DNA from: Plantago major | Lineage: Eukaryota; Streptophyta; Magnoliopsida; Lamiales; Plantaginaceae | Length of the DNA stretch: 64,000 nt | Assembly: GCA_026545765.1 (NCBI GenBank) | Contig: CM048843.1 | Span: forward strand, 7,897,501 to 7,961,500 | Reading direction: 5' to 3' | Shown here: piece after piece, positions 9,059 to 22,072 of the stretch | Layout: each line of letters starts with the position of its first letter | How positions within the stretch are numbered: position 1 is the stretch's first letter | Translations under genes and position numbers: made by a program | The notes under the pieces: generated by a model | Seen by the model: the letters and a program-made list of their open reading frames with translations, nothing else | Database searches by the model: none | What the model was told of the DNA's origin: nothing

Positions 9059-12000
9059 TGAAAAAGGTTCTTTGGGTCTCGGAAAGGTTCTAAGAAGCGA
9101 AAGTCCGAAAAGGTATCGAAGAAAAGGTTGCGACCGAAGCCGAACTTCAAGAAAGAAGTCTGGCGGCAAATCGGAAGACACACCGAAGAGGTTGTCGATT
9201 CTCGGATATCTGCAGAGCCTTGCAGATGGTGATAAAGCGGATGAAATCATCAATCTTTGCAAAAGAGTTATCAACTCTTGAACAAGTAGACTCGGCAGAG
9301 AAAGTGCTTTCGAAATGTTGCGACTAATGCGAAAAGCCTTGCGATGAACTCATAAATCTTTGCCAAAGTGGTGAAAACACCAAGCCCTATCTGCGAAACC
9401 GCAGGAATAATGGACCAATCGGTTCCTAATCTTTGATGAGAGCTCGGCGATGAAGATGATGAACTAGTCATCTCTCAAGTCCTAGAAAGAACAAAGAGGG
9501 CTAAGGTTCTTTATGTGATGGCGGTGATAAGGTATCTGAAGAACCTACACCACAGGTTGCTGAGCCTATAGCAAAGGTTGTTGGTGCAAACACATCATCA
9601 GGGAATGTTTCTTTTGCACAACTTCAAAAAGCCCTGATGAGTGGTATTTTAGTCTTTGGCGGAATCTTTGATGGAAAGCATACAACTAAAAATGCGGAAG
9701 AACATTCTCTTGATCAATCCTCGCTTCCGGACAACCACAACCACAACATACAAGTGGTTGATGAAATGGTAAATGAACTCCATTTGAATTACCGGCAATA
9801 CGATATCTTTGAAGAAAATCACGCAAAAGCGGGTTCCCCAACTCGATGAGAGGATCAAGCGAGACATCTACTCGGAATGATCAACCGGTGAGGCAAGCGA
9901 GTTGCATACTCGGAAAGGTGTGAAGTACCGAAACTTCAAGCAAAGAAAGCGCCTTTGGGACAAGAAGACCAAAGTATAGAAATGTGACAAGTTCCAGAGA
10001 CCAATCAGCCTGAAACTACTCAGGTAGCTGACCGGTTTAACTCTTATCTTGTGAAAATTTTTATGCTTATACATCTTGTTACTCATGAAATTTCTTTGTT
10101 CTGAGCTGAGTTAGAAACACAAAACAAGAGGTGAAAAGCTTACCTCGAAGCGAAGGAGGTTCCTCAACCTACTCTTAAGATATCGAGCACATGCCACGGT
10201 AATAATTGATTCTTAGGATAACACTTCTTTAGTTATAAGTTTATGTGCTTAATCATTAAAATAAATGTTTCTACGAGCTCCAAGCGAGAAAAGGAAGATA
10301 AAGGCGAAATGCGAAGAAAACCGAAGCGACAAGGTTTCTGAAGAACAGATCATTGAGCCTTCCAGTATGAAGGTATATGAAAATCAATGATAAATATTCT
10401 TCACCTTGGGTTAACTAAAATCTTCTCTAAATTATTCAATGCTTTCTACTCACAGGCTCACTCAGAAGTAGAAGTGCAAGGGGACAGAGTTGCGACATCC
10501 CCTGCACCTATGGAAATCGATGAGGCATCAAGGCCTTCATCACAAGAAAAAGATTCCAGAGACTGCACAAGTCTCTGAGAGACAACTATCTGAGCCTCAC
10601 ATGGAGGTAATTGACCTCTCAGATATCTGACTTGTCACTTAAAGTTTTCTTGATAAAATTTCCTAAGTATTGTGATAATGTTAATTCTCAGGTTCAAGAA
10701 AGAAAGGTTGATGAGGACCAGACTTCCAAGTCTCCACCTCACAACAAGATATCTGAGACACCAATTGTCTCAGTAGAACAAGTCTCTGAGCCTGAAGTAC
10801 TTACTCAGGTAACTCAGAAACTAAACTACACTTCTACTCAGATATCTATAAAAGTTTTGAAGCTCACTCAAAACTCTTTCTTTCAGGCTCAAACAAGTGC
10901 AGAGCAGGCTCCCAATGTTGAGACAAGGGACCTACTTCCCTTCTTCAAAGCTCACACCCTGCCAAAGCACATTAAATGCTTCAAGAAATGGCAAAGGTTA
11001 AGGTGCTCTGATCTCTCTGAAATATTGAGAATCACAGATCAACCAAACAGACGAGCACGAGCTCTTGACTTGGAGACATACATCCATGCAATGTTCCCTA
11101 CCGAACAATACACGATTCGACTCTATTGCATAAGGATTTCTCGGAGAAGTAGCGCCTGATTTGATACAAGCCTTTGAGCAGGAGATGGTCGAACAAGATT
11201 ACAAATGGCATTTAAGCGATCACGCCCCAAACTACGCAATTTATACCTTACGAACAAGAAGAGGTTAATGGGCGAAGATCACTATTCTGAAGTGATCAAT
11301 CTTGTATCGAAGATGATGAGGAGGAAGAGATAAGCGAAAATGACTTGAGGAACCTCCAGCGACCATCACCAAAAGGATGACACAGACAAAAAGGATGATG
11401 ATGATGCCCCTGCACCAGGGACCGGAGGAATTTCGCTAAGAAATGATGCCTCAGCTGCTGAAAAGCTCACTGAGAAGACTTCACAGAAATCTCCGTCTCC
11501 ATCTCCTCAGAAATCTACTAATCCATCTTCTAACCAACACCCAGTTACTACTGAACAAGTAGTTGAGCTTTCTGAAGAAACCAATCAGAATATATTAAAC
11601 ACTCAAACCAGATCTGCTCAACTCAGACAACTGTTGGAAGAAGAACAACAGCTCCATCTTCAACTGGAAGATCAAATAGCTAAATCCAGAGACAAGCTTG
11701 ATCAACTACAAGATCAATACTTACAAGAAATGATTGCTTACTCTGAGGTTAAAGAGCTACGGGATGTTGTGCATGATATCACCAAAGAACTCGATACTGA
11801 AGAAGTATCTGAAGTCAAGCATGATGCTAAGGCTGCATCATCTTGAAAAGAAGTACCAACCTCCTCCCAGAAAGGGAAGAAACCAATCTCTGAGATGGTT
11901 GCTGGACTCGATACAATCGATGAAAATGTCCAAGAGGATGAAGATCACTGGGCTGATTACTCAGATGATGAAGAAGAAGACTTTGGCGAGCACCGCAATG

Positions 12001-13675
12001 AACATTTAGCGGTTTCTCACTTGAAAAGGAAGGTGATTGCTCCTACAATATTCACCAAGCGCCAAATGTCCACTCCAATGAATACATGAGCAGTACCAAT
12101 CTTGGCTCATCGAACAAGGAGATGTCTTCACGAACAAGGAGTAATTGCCTCGTCCCTACGAAATGAAAAAATTCTTGAGCTCATCACTCGAGAGAACAAC
12201 TAGCATAGTCATTTCTCGGAAAGATCTGGGAATGATAAGGGCGATGATCGTCTTTAGCTGAAAAAGCTTTCCAGAGGCAAGTTACCTTTCTTTGGAAGCG
12301 GATGCCATCCTAGGCCCATTAATGAGCTCAGATAAGGACAATGGACTTATCAAGCAAAATCGAGCTCAAAGCTGAACTTGAAGTTGGTCACGCCTATAAT
12401 TATTTACAAGGGCACTTTAACTCTCTCAGTTCCTTTATGAGGTAGTCATTGACAATGACTAAGGGGAAAAGTGTACAAATCTGGACCTCAAAGTCGGGGA
12501 ATGGGAAGAAGGAGAAAACAAGAAGAAATGCAGGTAGTGCGGCTCAGAAAGGAAGAAGAAACATGAAAACTTCCCAGCCACCACTCAGAATCAATGAACC
12601 CTCCTCAAGCCAAGCTGCTTTGCAAATAGTAGCTGCTTCCCAGAAACCTACTAAAGGAACTAAAATGATAACAAGGGCCATGGCACAGAAACCTCCAAGG
12701 AGTACCAAGGCTCGAGGAGAAGACAAGTTAAAGGATTGATGAATCTTACGAAGAAGAAGAAGGTCAAATCAAGTCCACAGGCAATGAAGAAGGGTAAAAC
12801 TCACAAGATTTAATCTTGATGATGATGAGAAGCGATGAAGATGAAGCTCCTGTTCACAAGAAAAGGAAAATTGAAAGCCTAACTGAGCCCATAACTGCAA
12901 AGCCCCTAGCAGCTAAAACACCCTCTGGAAATACCAAGTCTATCCAGGGTGGTTCTTCAAGCAACAACCCCAAAGAGAATTCAAGACAAAGAAGGAACAG
13001 ACTGAGAGCTGAGCAAAGACAAAGTCAACTTCCACTCAGGCCAGAAGAAGCCAAAATATAGTATGTGAAGTATGACAATGATTCCTCTGTCTACAGGTGC
13101 ATCAATCAGAAAAATGGCTATTGGATTCTGGAACTTAAGCATCTATTGGTAAATTCAAAATTTCCAGAACCAATCCATAAACAACTTATGGCATGGAGAA
13201 AAGATAAGGCAACCTTGATCAACACCAATCACATTAAAGCCTGGTTGGATTTTGAAGTTGACAAGAGAACTGAAGCCATGAGAAAGGACCTCTCTGATGA
13301 ATGTCCATATGGAAAGCCAGATGATGTGCACAGAATTCTGAATATCAGGAGCAGGCAAGAGCAAGACTCGCTGTAGAACCCTATGAATCGTTCTATCTAA
13401 CTGAAGATCAATACAACGGTGACATCAGATATCTGAGGATTATCTACAAATACTTCAAGCTTTCAGATGTCAGAATAGAGCATGCCTGGAAGTGGGGAAA
13501 GTATCTGTGGGTCAAACATTTTGTCAAGAGAAATCCTACCATAACCTATAAAGAAGTCTGTGGATTTGCCAGAGCACTGAGATGCTCGTCAGAACACTTC
13601 TCTATGATTATTCTGATGACATCAAAAGGTTTGAAGATAGAAAATTTGCAGACTGATCCACAGAAATACTGTTGA
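9059..13675 (+). pseudogene. Copia A extra gene, middle and C-terminal parts with introns
   Basis: Continues the gene above through many short open pieces. In order: basic Lys/Arg stretch (9070-9170); Ala-rich helical part (9190-9420); a run of small exons (10105-10960); a domain with LPFFKAHTLPKHIKCF and RARALDLETYIHAMFP (10930-11110); coiled coil (EEEQQLHLQLEDQIAKSRD, 11620-11850); an acidic block (DYSDDEEEDFGEH, ~11960); a basic low-complexity part (12480-12980); and a C-terminal domain (NGYWILELKHLLVNSKFPEP; then, in another frame, YKYFKLSDVRIEHAWKWGKY and VCGFARALRC) ending at TGA 13673-13675. Lesions include TAG at 13060 and a frameshift near 13350. The order is collinear with B (23070 back to 17406), so this is one gene. 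Function unknown; coiled coils with charged tracts suggest a structural or chromatin-binding protein (inference). Confidence 0.65.
10024..10886 (+). other. Five GT-AG introns in the copia A extra gene
   Basis: Introns at about 10024-10104, 10199-10275, 10373-10455, 10607-10691 and 10809-10886. Each starts GTAGCTG, GTAATAA, GTATATG, GTAATTG or GTAACTC, is AT-rich and 76-85 bp long, and the last three end in a clear CAG. The first two acceptors are blurred by the CAG-to-CG patch but are clean in copy B. Flanking exons start with GCT or GTT codons and end in CAG, AAG or GAG. All five have partners at the same place in B. Confidence 0.7.
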
Positions 13676-14023
13676 AGACTTGAAGAGATTGAAGACGTGA
13701 AGACTAGTTTATTAGGATGTCTACTTGGAGCTTGGTTACTCCTGTTGTCCTAATTTACTATGTAGTTTTTGTATTTTTCTTGTTGAGCCAAACTTGTTCT
13801 ATGTATTGAAGTTATCTGTAATCTCTTTATAACTTATCGAAGAACTTACTCTCGGATAGTATTCTATAAAAGATAACTTGTCGACAAAGATCACACCTTG
13901 TGATTTGGTTGATGTTTACTTTACGCATAATTAAATAAATTGAAGATCTTAAGAAAAGATTAAGTGTTGGATTGTTCACTCATCCAGATTTGTAATAGGT
14001 CAGATAGTCATCGTTGACTGATC
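13676..14023 (+). other. Copia A 3' untranslated segment
   Basis: Non-coding sequence between the end of the extra gene and the polypurine tract. No open frame or RNA gene is seen. It matches 17058-17405 in B on the opposite strand, except that several CTG/CAG sites read CG or CGG here. Confidence 0.6.
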
Positions 14024-14038
14024 AAAAAGGGGGAAATT
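14024..14038 (+). other. Polypurine tract of copia A
   Basis: AAAAAGGGGGAAATT lies immediately before the TG of the 3' LTR, the expected plus-strand primer. The same tract precedes the 3' LTR of B (17043-17057, minus). Confidence 0.9.
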
Positions 14039-15303
14039 TGTTGGGAAATTTCTTGGGAAATTTGTTAGGAAATTTGTTGGATATTTTGTTAGAAATATCT
14101 GTTTAGATTTTGATCAGCAACATGATGACTTATCTTAGTCTCAGAAAGGTGATTAGTACTCTTGGTTTACTTGAACATTGTAAAAGAGGAAACTCACTAA
14201 GTATGATAGTCTAGCTAATCTTGTATAGGATGTTAGGTCTCAAAATGTAATTTTTATTTTATGAAGAAGACCGAAGAAGACATCCAAGAACAAGCTCAAC
14301 AACATTAAAGACTTGAAGAAAGCGCACAAGATTCTTGGCTTTTTGGATACCTTAGCGAGATATCTTGAAGACACGAATAGTTTTAAACCAAGCTGTCACA
14401 AGATATCTGAGAAATAAAAGGTCTATCTGAAAACAAGGAAAGTGTCCACAGATATCTATTCTCAGATACCTTGAGCATTAACCACATTTCTGAAAAAGAA
14501 ATATGTATATTGCAAACAAAGTTGTTTCAATAAAAGTGGTATCTGAAGATTGAAGATAAGGACGTGCAAAGAATCAGATAACACTAGTCTCTGATACAAA
14601 GCATAGTTCCGTTGGCACTCTGAGGACAAAAGTATAGTACAATGCATTTAATGCGCAGACGAGATATGCGAATAATATGGCGACTTGAAGAAGAAGACAA
14701 AACACCTTTCTGATCTGATACACAGATATCAATAGTTTGAATATTGAGCCTAACGGATACTATTCAAACGGTACTCAAATTCATCTATAAATATCAACAC
14801 TTAGACTGCTTGAAGAGACACACTACACACCTTGAACTGCATAAAAACGCTGAACATCTTACTCTCTCAAAGCAACTTACTTATCCTCAAAGCTTTCTGT
14901 TGCGACCAAAGCTTTTGATCTTGAGTAACCTTTGAAGTTCTAAGTGTCACGATCCTAAACAAGCATTTATCGTGAAAGAGTTGAAACGAAAGATCAAGTA
15001 TCTGAGATTCATTCTCTTGAACAATTATCTAAGACTTGGGTCAGTAAAAAGAACAAGATACCATACATTGAAAATTGTATTAAGTATACTTGATTCACAG
15101 AGCTATCTGAATAACTGAATAAGTTATTAAAGAAGCTCATCTGACAACTCAAACCAAAACCAACACCATAACTGGCGTGGAGTACAGGAAGTACTTAGTT
15201 TGAAAAATCAGGGAATAACTCCAAGGTTACCGGAGTATAGGAAGTACTTGATCTGGGAAACTAAGGAATAACTCCAAGGTTATTGAGTATAGGAAGTACT
15301 TAG
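14039..15303 (+). repeat. 3' LTR of copia A, left part
   Basis: Starts TGTTGGGAAATTTC and is collinear with the 5' LTR, then stops at the CTTAG duplicated by element B (15299-15303). It continues at 36808. Complete length would be about 1.7 kb. TATA box CTATAAATA at 14785-14793. Confidence 0.95.
14785..14793 (+). promoter_or_regulatory. LTR TATA box of copia A 3' LTR
   Basis: CTATAAATA followed by ATCAACACTT, identical to C (43263-43271) and to B on the minus strand. Presumed Pol II promoter of the family. Confidence 0.65.
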
Positions 15304-17042
15304 TGTTGGTCCAGATAACGGCAAAGTAAACGACTAGAGGGGGGGGGGGTGAATAGTCTTTTAAAACTTTTGTCGATAAAAACTATTTCTCAGATATCTG
15401 AATAGATATCTGATACTTAGAATCAGAGCGCAGAAGACTTAATAAAGATAAGTGCAGAAACAGTTAAAATGTGTGTGTGTGTTGCTGAAATGTAAATACA
15501 GAAAGGTAAATAACACAGCAAGTATAGTGGTATCTGGAGGTGGCGTAATCCTCCAACTAATCCACTTCGGTCTTCCAGAGACCTAGAATTCACTAGAATA
15601 GATAATTGAGTTCTCCTTACAAAAATCCTATTCTAAGATTCCTTTAAACAAATGGTTCTCAACCAAATGTTCCCCCTGAGTTGTTCCCCGGCTTTCACAG
15701 CCAAGTACTTCCTGTACTCAGAAACCTTTTTGAGTTATTCCCTAGCTTCCCAAGCTAAGTACTTCCTATACTCAATAACCTTGGAGTTATTCCTTAGTTT
15801 CCCAAATCAAGTACTTCCTATACTCCGGTAACCTTGGAGTTATTCCCTGATTTTTCAAACTAAGTACTTCACATACTCCACTTGATTATGGTGTTGGTTT
15901 TGGTTTGAGTTGTCAGATGAGCTTCTTTAATAACTTATTCAGTTATTCAGATATCTCTGTGAATCAAGTATACTTAATACACTTTTGAATGTATGGTATC
16001 TTGTTCTTTTTACTGACCCAAGTCTTATGATAACTGTTCAAGAGAATGAATCTCAGATATTTTATCTTTCGATTCAACTCTTTCACAGATAGCTTTGCTT
16101 GTTTAGGATCAGGACACTTAGAACTTCAGTGTTACTCAAGATCAAAAGCTTTGGTCGCAACAGAAAGCTTTGAGGATAAGTAAGTTGCTTTGAGAGAGTA
16201 AGATGTTCAGCATTTTTATGCAGTTCAAGGTGTGTCGTGTGTATCTTCTCAAGCAGTCTAAGTGTTGATATTTATAGATGAATTTGAGTGCCGATTGAAT
16301 AGTATCCGTTAGGCTCAAATTCAAACTATTGATATCTGTATAATCTTGTATGAGTTTGTCTTCTTCTTGAGCTGCCGTTGCTTTTATTGACATCTCATGC
16401 ATGCATTAAATGCATTGTACTATACTTTTTGTCTGTAGTGCCAGGAACTATGCTTTATGTCGAGACTAGTGTTATCTGATTCTTTGCACGTCCTTATCTT
16501 CAATCTTCAGATACCACTTTTATTGAAACAACTTTGTTTGCAATAAATATATTTCTTTTTCAGAAATGTGGTTAATGCTCAAGGTATCTGAGAATAGATA
16601 TCTGTGGACACTTTCCTTATTTTCAGATAGGCCTTTTATTTGTCAGATATCTCTTTGTGACACAGCTTGTCTAAAACTGTTCGTGTCTTCAAAATATCTG
16701 GCTAAGGTATCTGAACAACAGTTTCAGTAATCTTGTGCAGTTTCTTCAAGTTTTCAATGTCGTTGAGCTTGTTCTGCTTGGATGTCTTCTTCTTGGTCTT
16801 CTCTTCATAAAATAAAAATTACATTTTGAGACCTAACATCCTATACAAGATTAGCTAGACTATCATACTTAGTGGGTTTCCTCTTTTACAATGTTCAAGT
16901 GAACCAAGAGTACTAATCACCTTTCTGAGAAAAAGATAAGTCATCATGTTGCTGATCAAAATCTAAACAGATATTTCTAACAAAATATCTAACAAATTTC
17001 CTAACAAATTTCTCAACAAATTTCCCAACAAATTTCCCAACA
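15304..17042 (-). repeat. 3' LTR of copia B
   Basis: 1739 bp; reverse-strand copy of the family LTR, beginning (minus) TGTTGGGAAATTTGTTGGG at 17042 and ending at 15304. Includes a G homopolymer of about eleven at 15340 and the TATA box at 16269-16277 (minus). Nearly the same as 35073-36802. Confidence 0.95.
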
Positions 17043-17057
17043 AATTTCCCCCTTTTT
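17043..17057 (-). other. Polypurine tract of copia B
   Basis: Read on the minus strand, AAAAAGGGGGAAATT directly precedes the 3' LTR. Confidence 0.9.
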
Positions 17058-17405
17058 GATCAGTCAACGATGACTATCTTACCTATTACAAATCTGGATG
17101 AGTGAAAAATCCAACACTTAATCTTTTCTTAAGATCTTCAAATTATTTAATTAAGTGCAGAAAGTAAACATCAACCAAATCACAAGGTGTGATCTTTGCT
17201 GACAAGTTATCTTTTATAGAATACTATCTGAGAGTAAGTTCTTCAGATAAGTTACAAAGAAAGATTACAGATAACTTCAATACATAAAATAAGTTTAGCT
17301 CAGTCAGCAAAAATACAACAAAAACTACATAGTAAATTAGGACAACAGGAGTAACCAAGCTCCAAGTAAACATCCTAATAGACTAGTATTCAAGTCTTCA
17401 AGTCT
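17058..17405 (-). other. Copia B 3' untranslated segment
   Basis: Non-coding counterpart of 13676-14023 in A. It holds AT-rich sequence, including TATCTGA motifs, and no open frame. Confidence 0.6.
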
Positions 17406-20152
17406 TCAACAGTAGTTCTATGGATCAGTCTGCAAATTTCCTATCTCCAAACCTTTTGATGTCATCAGAATAATCATAGAGAAGTGTTCTGACGAGCATC
17501 TCAGTGTCTCTGGCAAATCCACAGACCTCTTTATAGGTTTTGGTAGGATTTTTCTTGACAAAATGTTTGACCCATAGGTACTTTCCCACTTCGGGCATGC
17601 TCTATTACGATATCAAAGCTTGAAGTATTTGTAGATAATCTTGATATCGATGTCACCTTGTATTGATCTTGATTAGATAGAAGCGATTCATAGGGTTCTC
17701 ATGAGTCTTGCTCTTGTGCCTGTTCTGTGATATTCGAATTGCCTGACATCGGCTTTCAAATGGACATTCATCGAGAGGTCCTTTCTCATGGCTTCGATTC
17801 TCTTGACAACAAAATCCAACCAGCTTTAATGTGATTGGTGTTGATCAAGGTTGGCTTATCCTTTCTCCATGCCAAAGTTGTTTATGGATTGGTTAAAATC
17901 TTGAATTTACCAATAGATGCTTAAGTTCCGTAATCCAATAGCCATTTTTCGATTGATGCACAGAGCGGAGGAATCATTGTCATACTTCACATACTCTATT
18001 TTGGCTTCTTCCGCACGAGTGGAAGTTGACTTTGTCTTTCGACTCTCGATCTGTTCCTTCTTTGTCTTGAATTCTCTTTGGGGTTGTTGCTTGAAGAACC
18101 ACCAGGTGAACTTGGTATTTCGGAGGGTGTTTTAGGCGCTAGGGCTTTGCGACTATGGGCTCGATTAGGATTTCAATTTTACTTTTTACGTGAAGAGGAG
18201 CTTCATCTTCATTAGTTTCCTCATCATCATCAAGATTAGATCTTGTGAGAGTTTTGACCTTCTTCATTGCCGGGGACTTGATTTGACCTTCTTCTTCTTC
18301 TTCTTGAAGATTCATCAATCCTTTAACTTGTCTTCTCCTTGGAGCCTTGGTACTCCTTGGGTTTACGTGCCATATTGTTATCATTTAGTTCCTTGATGGG
18401 TTTACGTGAAGCGACTATTATTTAAAGCGACTTGGCTTGAGGAGGTTCATTGATTACGAGTGGTGGTACGGAAGATTTCATGTTTCTTCCTTCTGAGTCG
18501 CTTTGACTCATTTCTTCTTGTTTTCTACTCCTTCCATTCCCCGACTTTGAGGTCCAGTTGTACATTCTTTCCCCTTAGTCATTGTTGGTGACTCGTCTCA
18601 TAAAGGAATCGAGAGAGTTAAAGTGCCCTTGTAAATAATTATAGCGGTGACCAACCGAAGTTGACTTTGAGCTCTGATTTTGCTTGATAAGTCCATTGTC
18701 CTTATCGGTGAGCTCGCCGATGGGCCTAGGATGGCATCTGCTTTTCAATGATGTAACTTGCCTCTTGGAAAGCTTTTTCACTAAAGGCGCATCATCGTCC
18801 CTTATCATTCCCAGATCTTTACGAGTAATGACTATGCTAGTTGTTCTCTCGGTGATGAGCTCGATGAACTTTCTCATTCGGAGGGCGAGGCAATTACTTC
18901 CTTGTTCCGTGAAGAAATCTCCTTGTTCGGATGAGCAAGTACTTGGTACCAGTTCATGTATTCATTGGAGTGGACATTTGGCAGTTTGCTGAAAATTGTA
19001 GGAGCAATCAGCTTCCTTTTCAAGTGAGAAACCGCTAGATGTTCATTGCGGTGCTCTGCCAAAGTCTTGTCTTCTTCATCATCTGAGTAATCGGCGATGA
19101 TCTTCATCCTCTTGGACATTTTCATCGATTGTATCGAGTCCAGCAACCATCTCAGAGATTGGTTTCTTTCCTTTCTGGGAGGAGGATGGTACTTCTTTTG
19201 AAGATGATGCAGCCTTAGCATCATGCTTGACTTCAGATACTTCTTCAGTATCGAGTTCTTTGGTAATATCATGCACATCATCCCGTAGCTCTTTAACCTC
19301 AGAGTAAGCAATCATTTCTTGTAAGTATTGATCCTGTAGATGATCAAGCTTGTCTCTGGATTTAGCTATTTGATCTTCCGATTGAAGATGGAGCTGTTGT
19401 TCTTCTTCCAAGGTTATGCGAGTTAAGATCTGGTTTGAGTGTTTAATATTTTACGATTGGTTTCTTGAAAGCTCAACTACTTGTTCAATGGCGGGTGTTG
19501 GTTAGAAGATGGATTAGTAGATTTACGAGGAGATGGAGCGGAGATTTACGTGAAGTCTTCTCGGTGTGTTTTCAAATTTGAGGCATCATTTCTTAGCGAA
19601 ATTCCTCCGGTCCACAGTGCGGGCATCATCATCATCCTTTTTATCTATGTCATCCTTTTGGTGATGGTCAGTGGGAGGTTCATCGAAGTCATTTTCGTTT
19701 ATTTCTTCCTCCTCATCATCTTCAGATACAAGATTGATCACTTCAGGAATAGTGATCTTCTGCCCATTAACCTCTTCTTGTTCAGAAGGTATAAATTGCA
19801 GAGTTTAGGGAAGGACTGGCTTAAATTCCATTTGTAATCTTGTCTGACCATCTGCCTGTTCAAAGGCTTGTATCAAACTGTGCGCTACTTCTCTGGAGAA
19901 ATCCTTATGCAATAGAGTCGCAACTGTGTACTATTTGGTAGGGCACATTGCATGGATGTATGTCTCCAAGTCTAGAGCTCGTGCTCGTCTGTTTGGTTGA
20001 TCTGTGATTCTCAATATTTCAGAGAGATCAGAGCACCTTAACCTTTGCCATTTCTTGAAGCATTTAATGTGCTTTGCTAGGTGTGAGCTTTGAAGAATGG
20101 AAGTAGGTCCCTTGTCTCAACATTGGGAGCCTGCTCGGCACTAGTTTGAGCC

Positions 20153-21061
20153 TGAAAGAAAGAGTTTTGAGTGAGCTTCAAAACTTTTATAGATATCTGA
20201 GGAGAATTGTAATTTAGTTTCTGAGTTACCTGAGTAAGTACTTCAGGCTCAGAGACTTGTTCTACTGAGACAATTGGTGTCTCAGATATCTTGTTGTGAG
20301 GTGGAGACTTGGAAGTCTGGTCCTCATCAACCTTTCTTTCTTGAACCTGAGAATCAAAAATAATACAATACTTAGGAAATTGTTTGAAAGAATTTGTGCA
20401 TAAATATGCTTTTAATGAATTCTGATTTGTGCTACTTACTTCCTCAAAAGGAAGCTCAGAGTCATTTTCTGAAACTTTTTATTCTGGTGTTCTTTCGAGT
20501 GATGTTGCCTTGGGGGCTTCATCAATTTCCATTGATGCAGGGGATGTCGCAACTTTGTCCCCGTGCATTTCTACTTCTGATTGATCCTGTGAGTAGAAAG
20601 TATTGAATATTTTAGAAGAGATATAAGATAACCCAAGATGAAGAATACTTATCACTTGATTTGTCATATACCTTCATGCTAGAAGGCTCAGTGATGTGTT
20701 CTTCAGAAACCTTGTTGGTTTCTGGGTTTGTCTCCGACATTTCTGCCTTATCTTCTTCCATCTCAGTTGGAGCCTGTTAGAAACATTTATTTTAATGATT
20801 AAGCACATAAACTTATAACTGAAGAAGTGTTATCTTAAGAATCCATTATTACCTGTGGCACAGGCTCAGAAATCTTAAGAGGCGAGGTTGAGGGAACCTC
20901 CTTCTTAGTTTCTGAGGTAAGCTTTTCAGCTTCCTCTTGTTTTTGTGTTTCTAACTCAGCCTGTAACAAAGAAATTTTATGAGTAACAAAGAAATTTTAT
21001 GAGTAACAAGATGTATAAGCATAAAAATTTTCACAAGATAAGAGTTAAACCGGTCAGCTAC
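20153..21061 (-). other. Five GT-AG introns in the copia B extra gene
   Basis: On the minus strand introns occupy 21061-20961, 20852-20774, 20671-20587, 20439-20347 and 20229-20153, all with GT donors (GTAGCT, GTAATA, GTATAT, GTAAGT, GTAACT) and CAG acceptors. The four exons between them are 108, 102, 147 and 117 bp, all multiples of three, so any could be skipped or duplicated without changing frame. The first intron holds a tandem duplication of about 20 bp (20967-21005). The 147-bp exon carries an in-frame TAA. Confidence 0.75.
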
Positions 21062-21821
21062 CTGAGCAATTTCAGGCTGATTGGTCTCTGGAACTTGTGA
21101 CCTTTCTATACTTTGGTCTTCTTGTCGATGTAGTTTCTTTGCTTGAAGTTTACGGTACTTCACACCTTTCAAGTATGCAACTCAGTTGCCTCCCTGATTG
21201 ATCATTACGAGGAGATGTCGGTTTGATCCTCTCATTGAGTTGGAATCTGCTCTTTCGGGATTTTCTTGACATCTTGTATTGATGGTAATTGAAATGGAGT
21301 TCATTTACCATTTCATCAACCACTGGCTGTTGTGGTTGTTGTGATTGTGGTTGTTGTGGTTATGCAGGCGGAGGATTGATCGATAGAATGTTCTTCAGAT
21401 TTTTAGTTGTGGCGTTTCCATCACATCTGCGCGATGCTAAAATACCACTCATCGGGGCTTTTGAAGTTGTGCAAGAGAAATATTCCACGATGATGTGTTT
21501 GCACCAACAACCTTTGCTATAAACTCGACTTTGTGGTGTAGGTTCTTCTTGGATACCTTATCACCGATTCTTGTTTGATAACCTTAGCCCTCTTTGTTCT
21601 TTCTAGGACTTGAGAGATGACTAGTTCATCATCTTCATCGTCGAGCTCTCATCGGCATTAGGGCGATTAGTCCATTACTCCTGCGGTTTCTGCAGATAGG
21701 GCTTGGTGTTTTTCACCACTTTTGGCAGCATTTATGAGTTCATCAGCAAGGCTTTCTGCATTAGTCGCAACATTTTTTAAAGCACTTTCTCTTGCTGAGT
21801 CTACTTGTTCAGTAGTTGATA

Positions 21822-22072
21822 CTCCCTCCGTCCCGCAGAACTTCATACATTTGCCATTTTTAGCCGTCCCACAGAACTTCATACATTACCAAAAAAGGAA
21901 GCTACCCCACACCCAACAAATAATAAACAATTTCAACTTTACACTCAAATTACACATTTTGCCACTAAAAGTACACTTTTTTCCACCTTTTCTATATTCT
22001 ATTATTACTTTAACTTTTCGCATAAAACTGCGCGCTAACCCTAATATATGAAGTTCTCCGGGACGGAGGGAG
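21822..22072. mobile_element. Stowaway-type MITE (Tc1/mariner-like, non-autonomous)
   Basis: Terminal inverted repeats CTCCCTCCGTCCC at the left and GGGACGGAGGGAG at the right, flanked by a TA duplication (21820-21821 and 22073-22074). 251 bp, AT-rich, no coding capacity. The matching site in A (about 9270-9276, GAGTTATCAACTC) is empty with a single TA, which confirms both ends. It sits inside the Ala-rich part of the B extra gene. Confidence 0.93.

Noticed and set aside
8150..13675. Extra gene of copia A as an envelope gene or as an independent host gene
   Set aside because: No signal peptide or membrane segments are visible, and the same gene occupies the same place in copy B between pol and the polypurine tract, so it belongs to the element.
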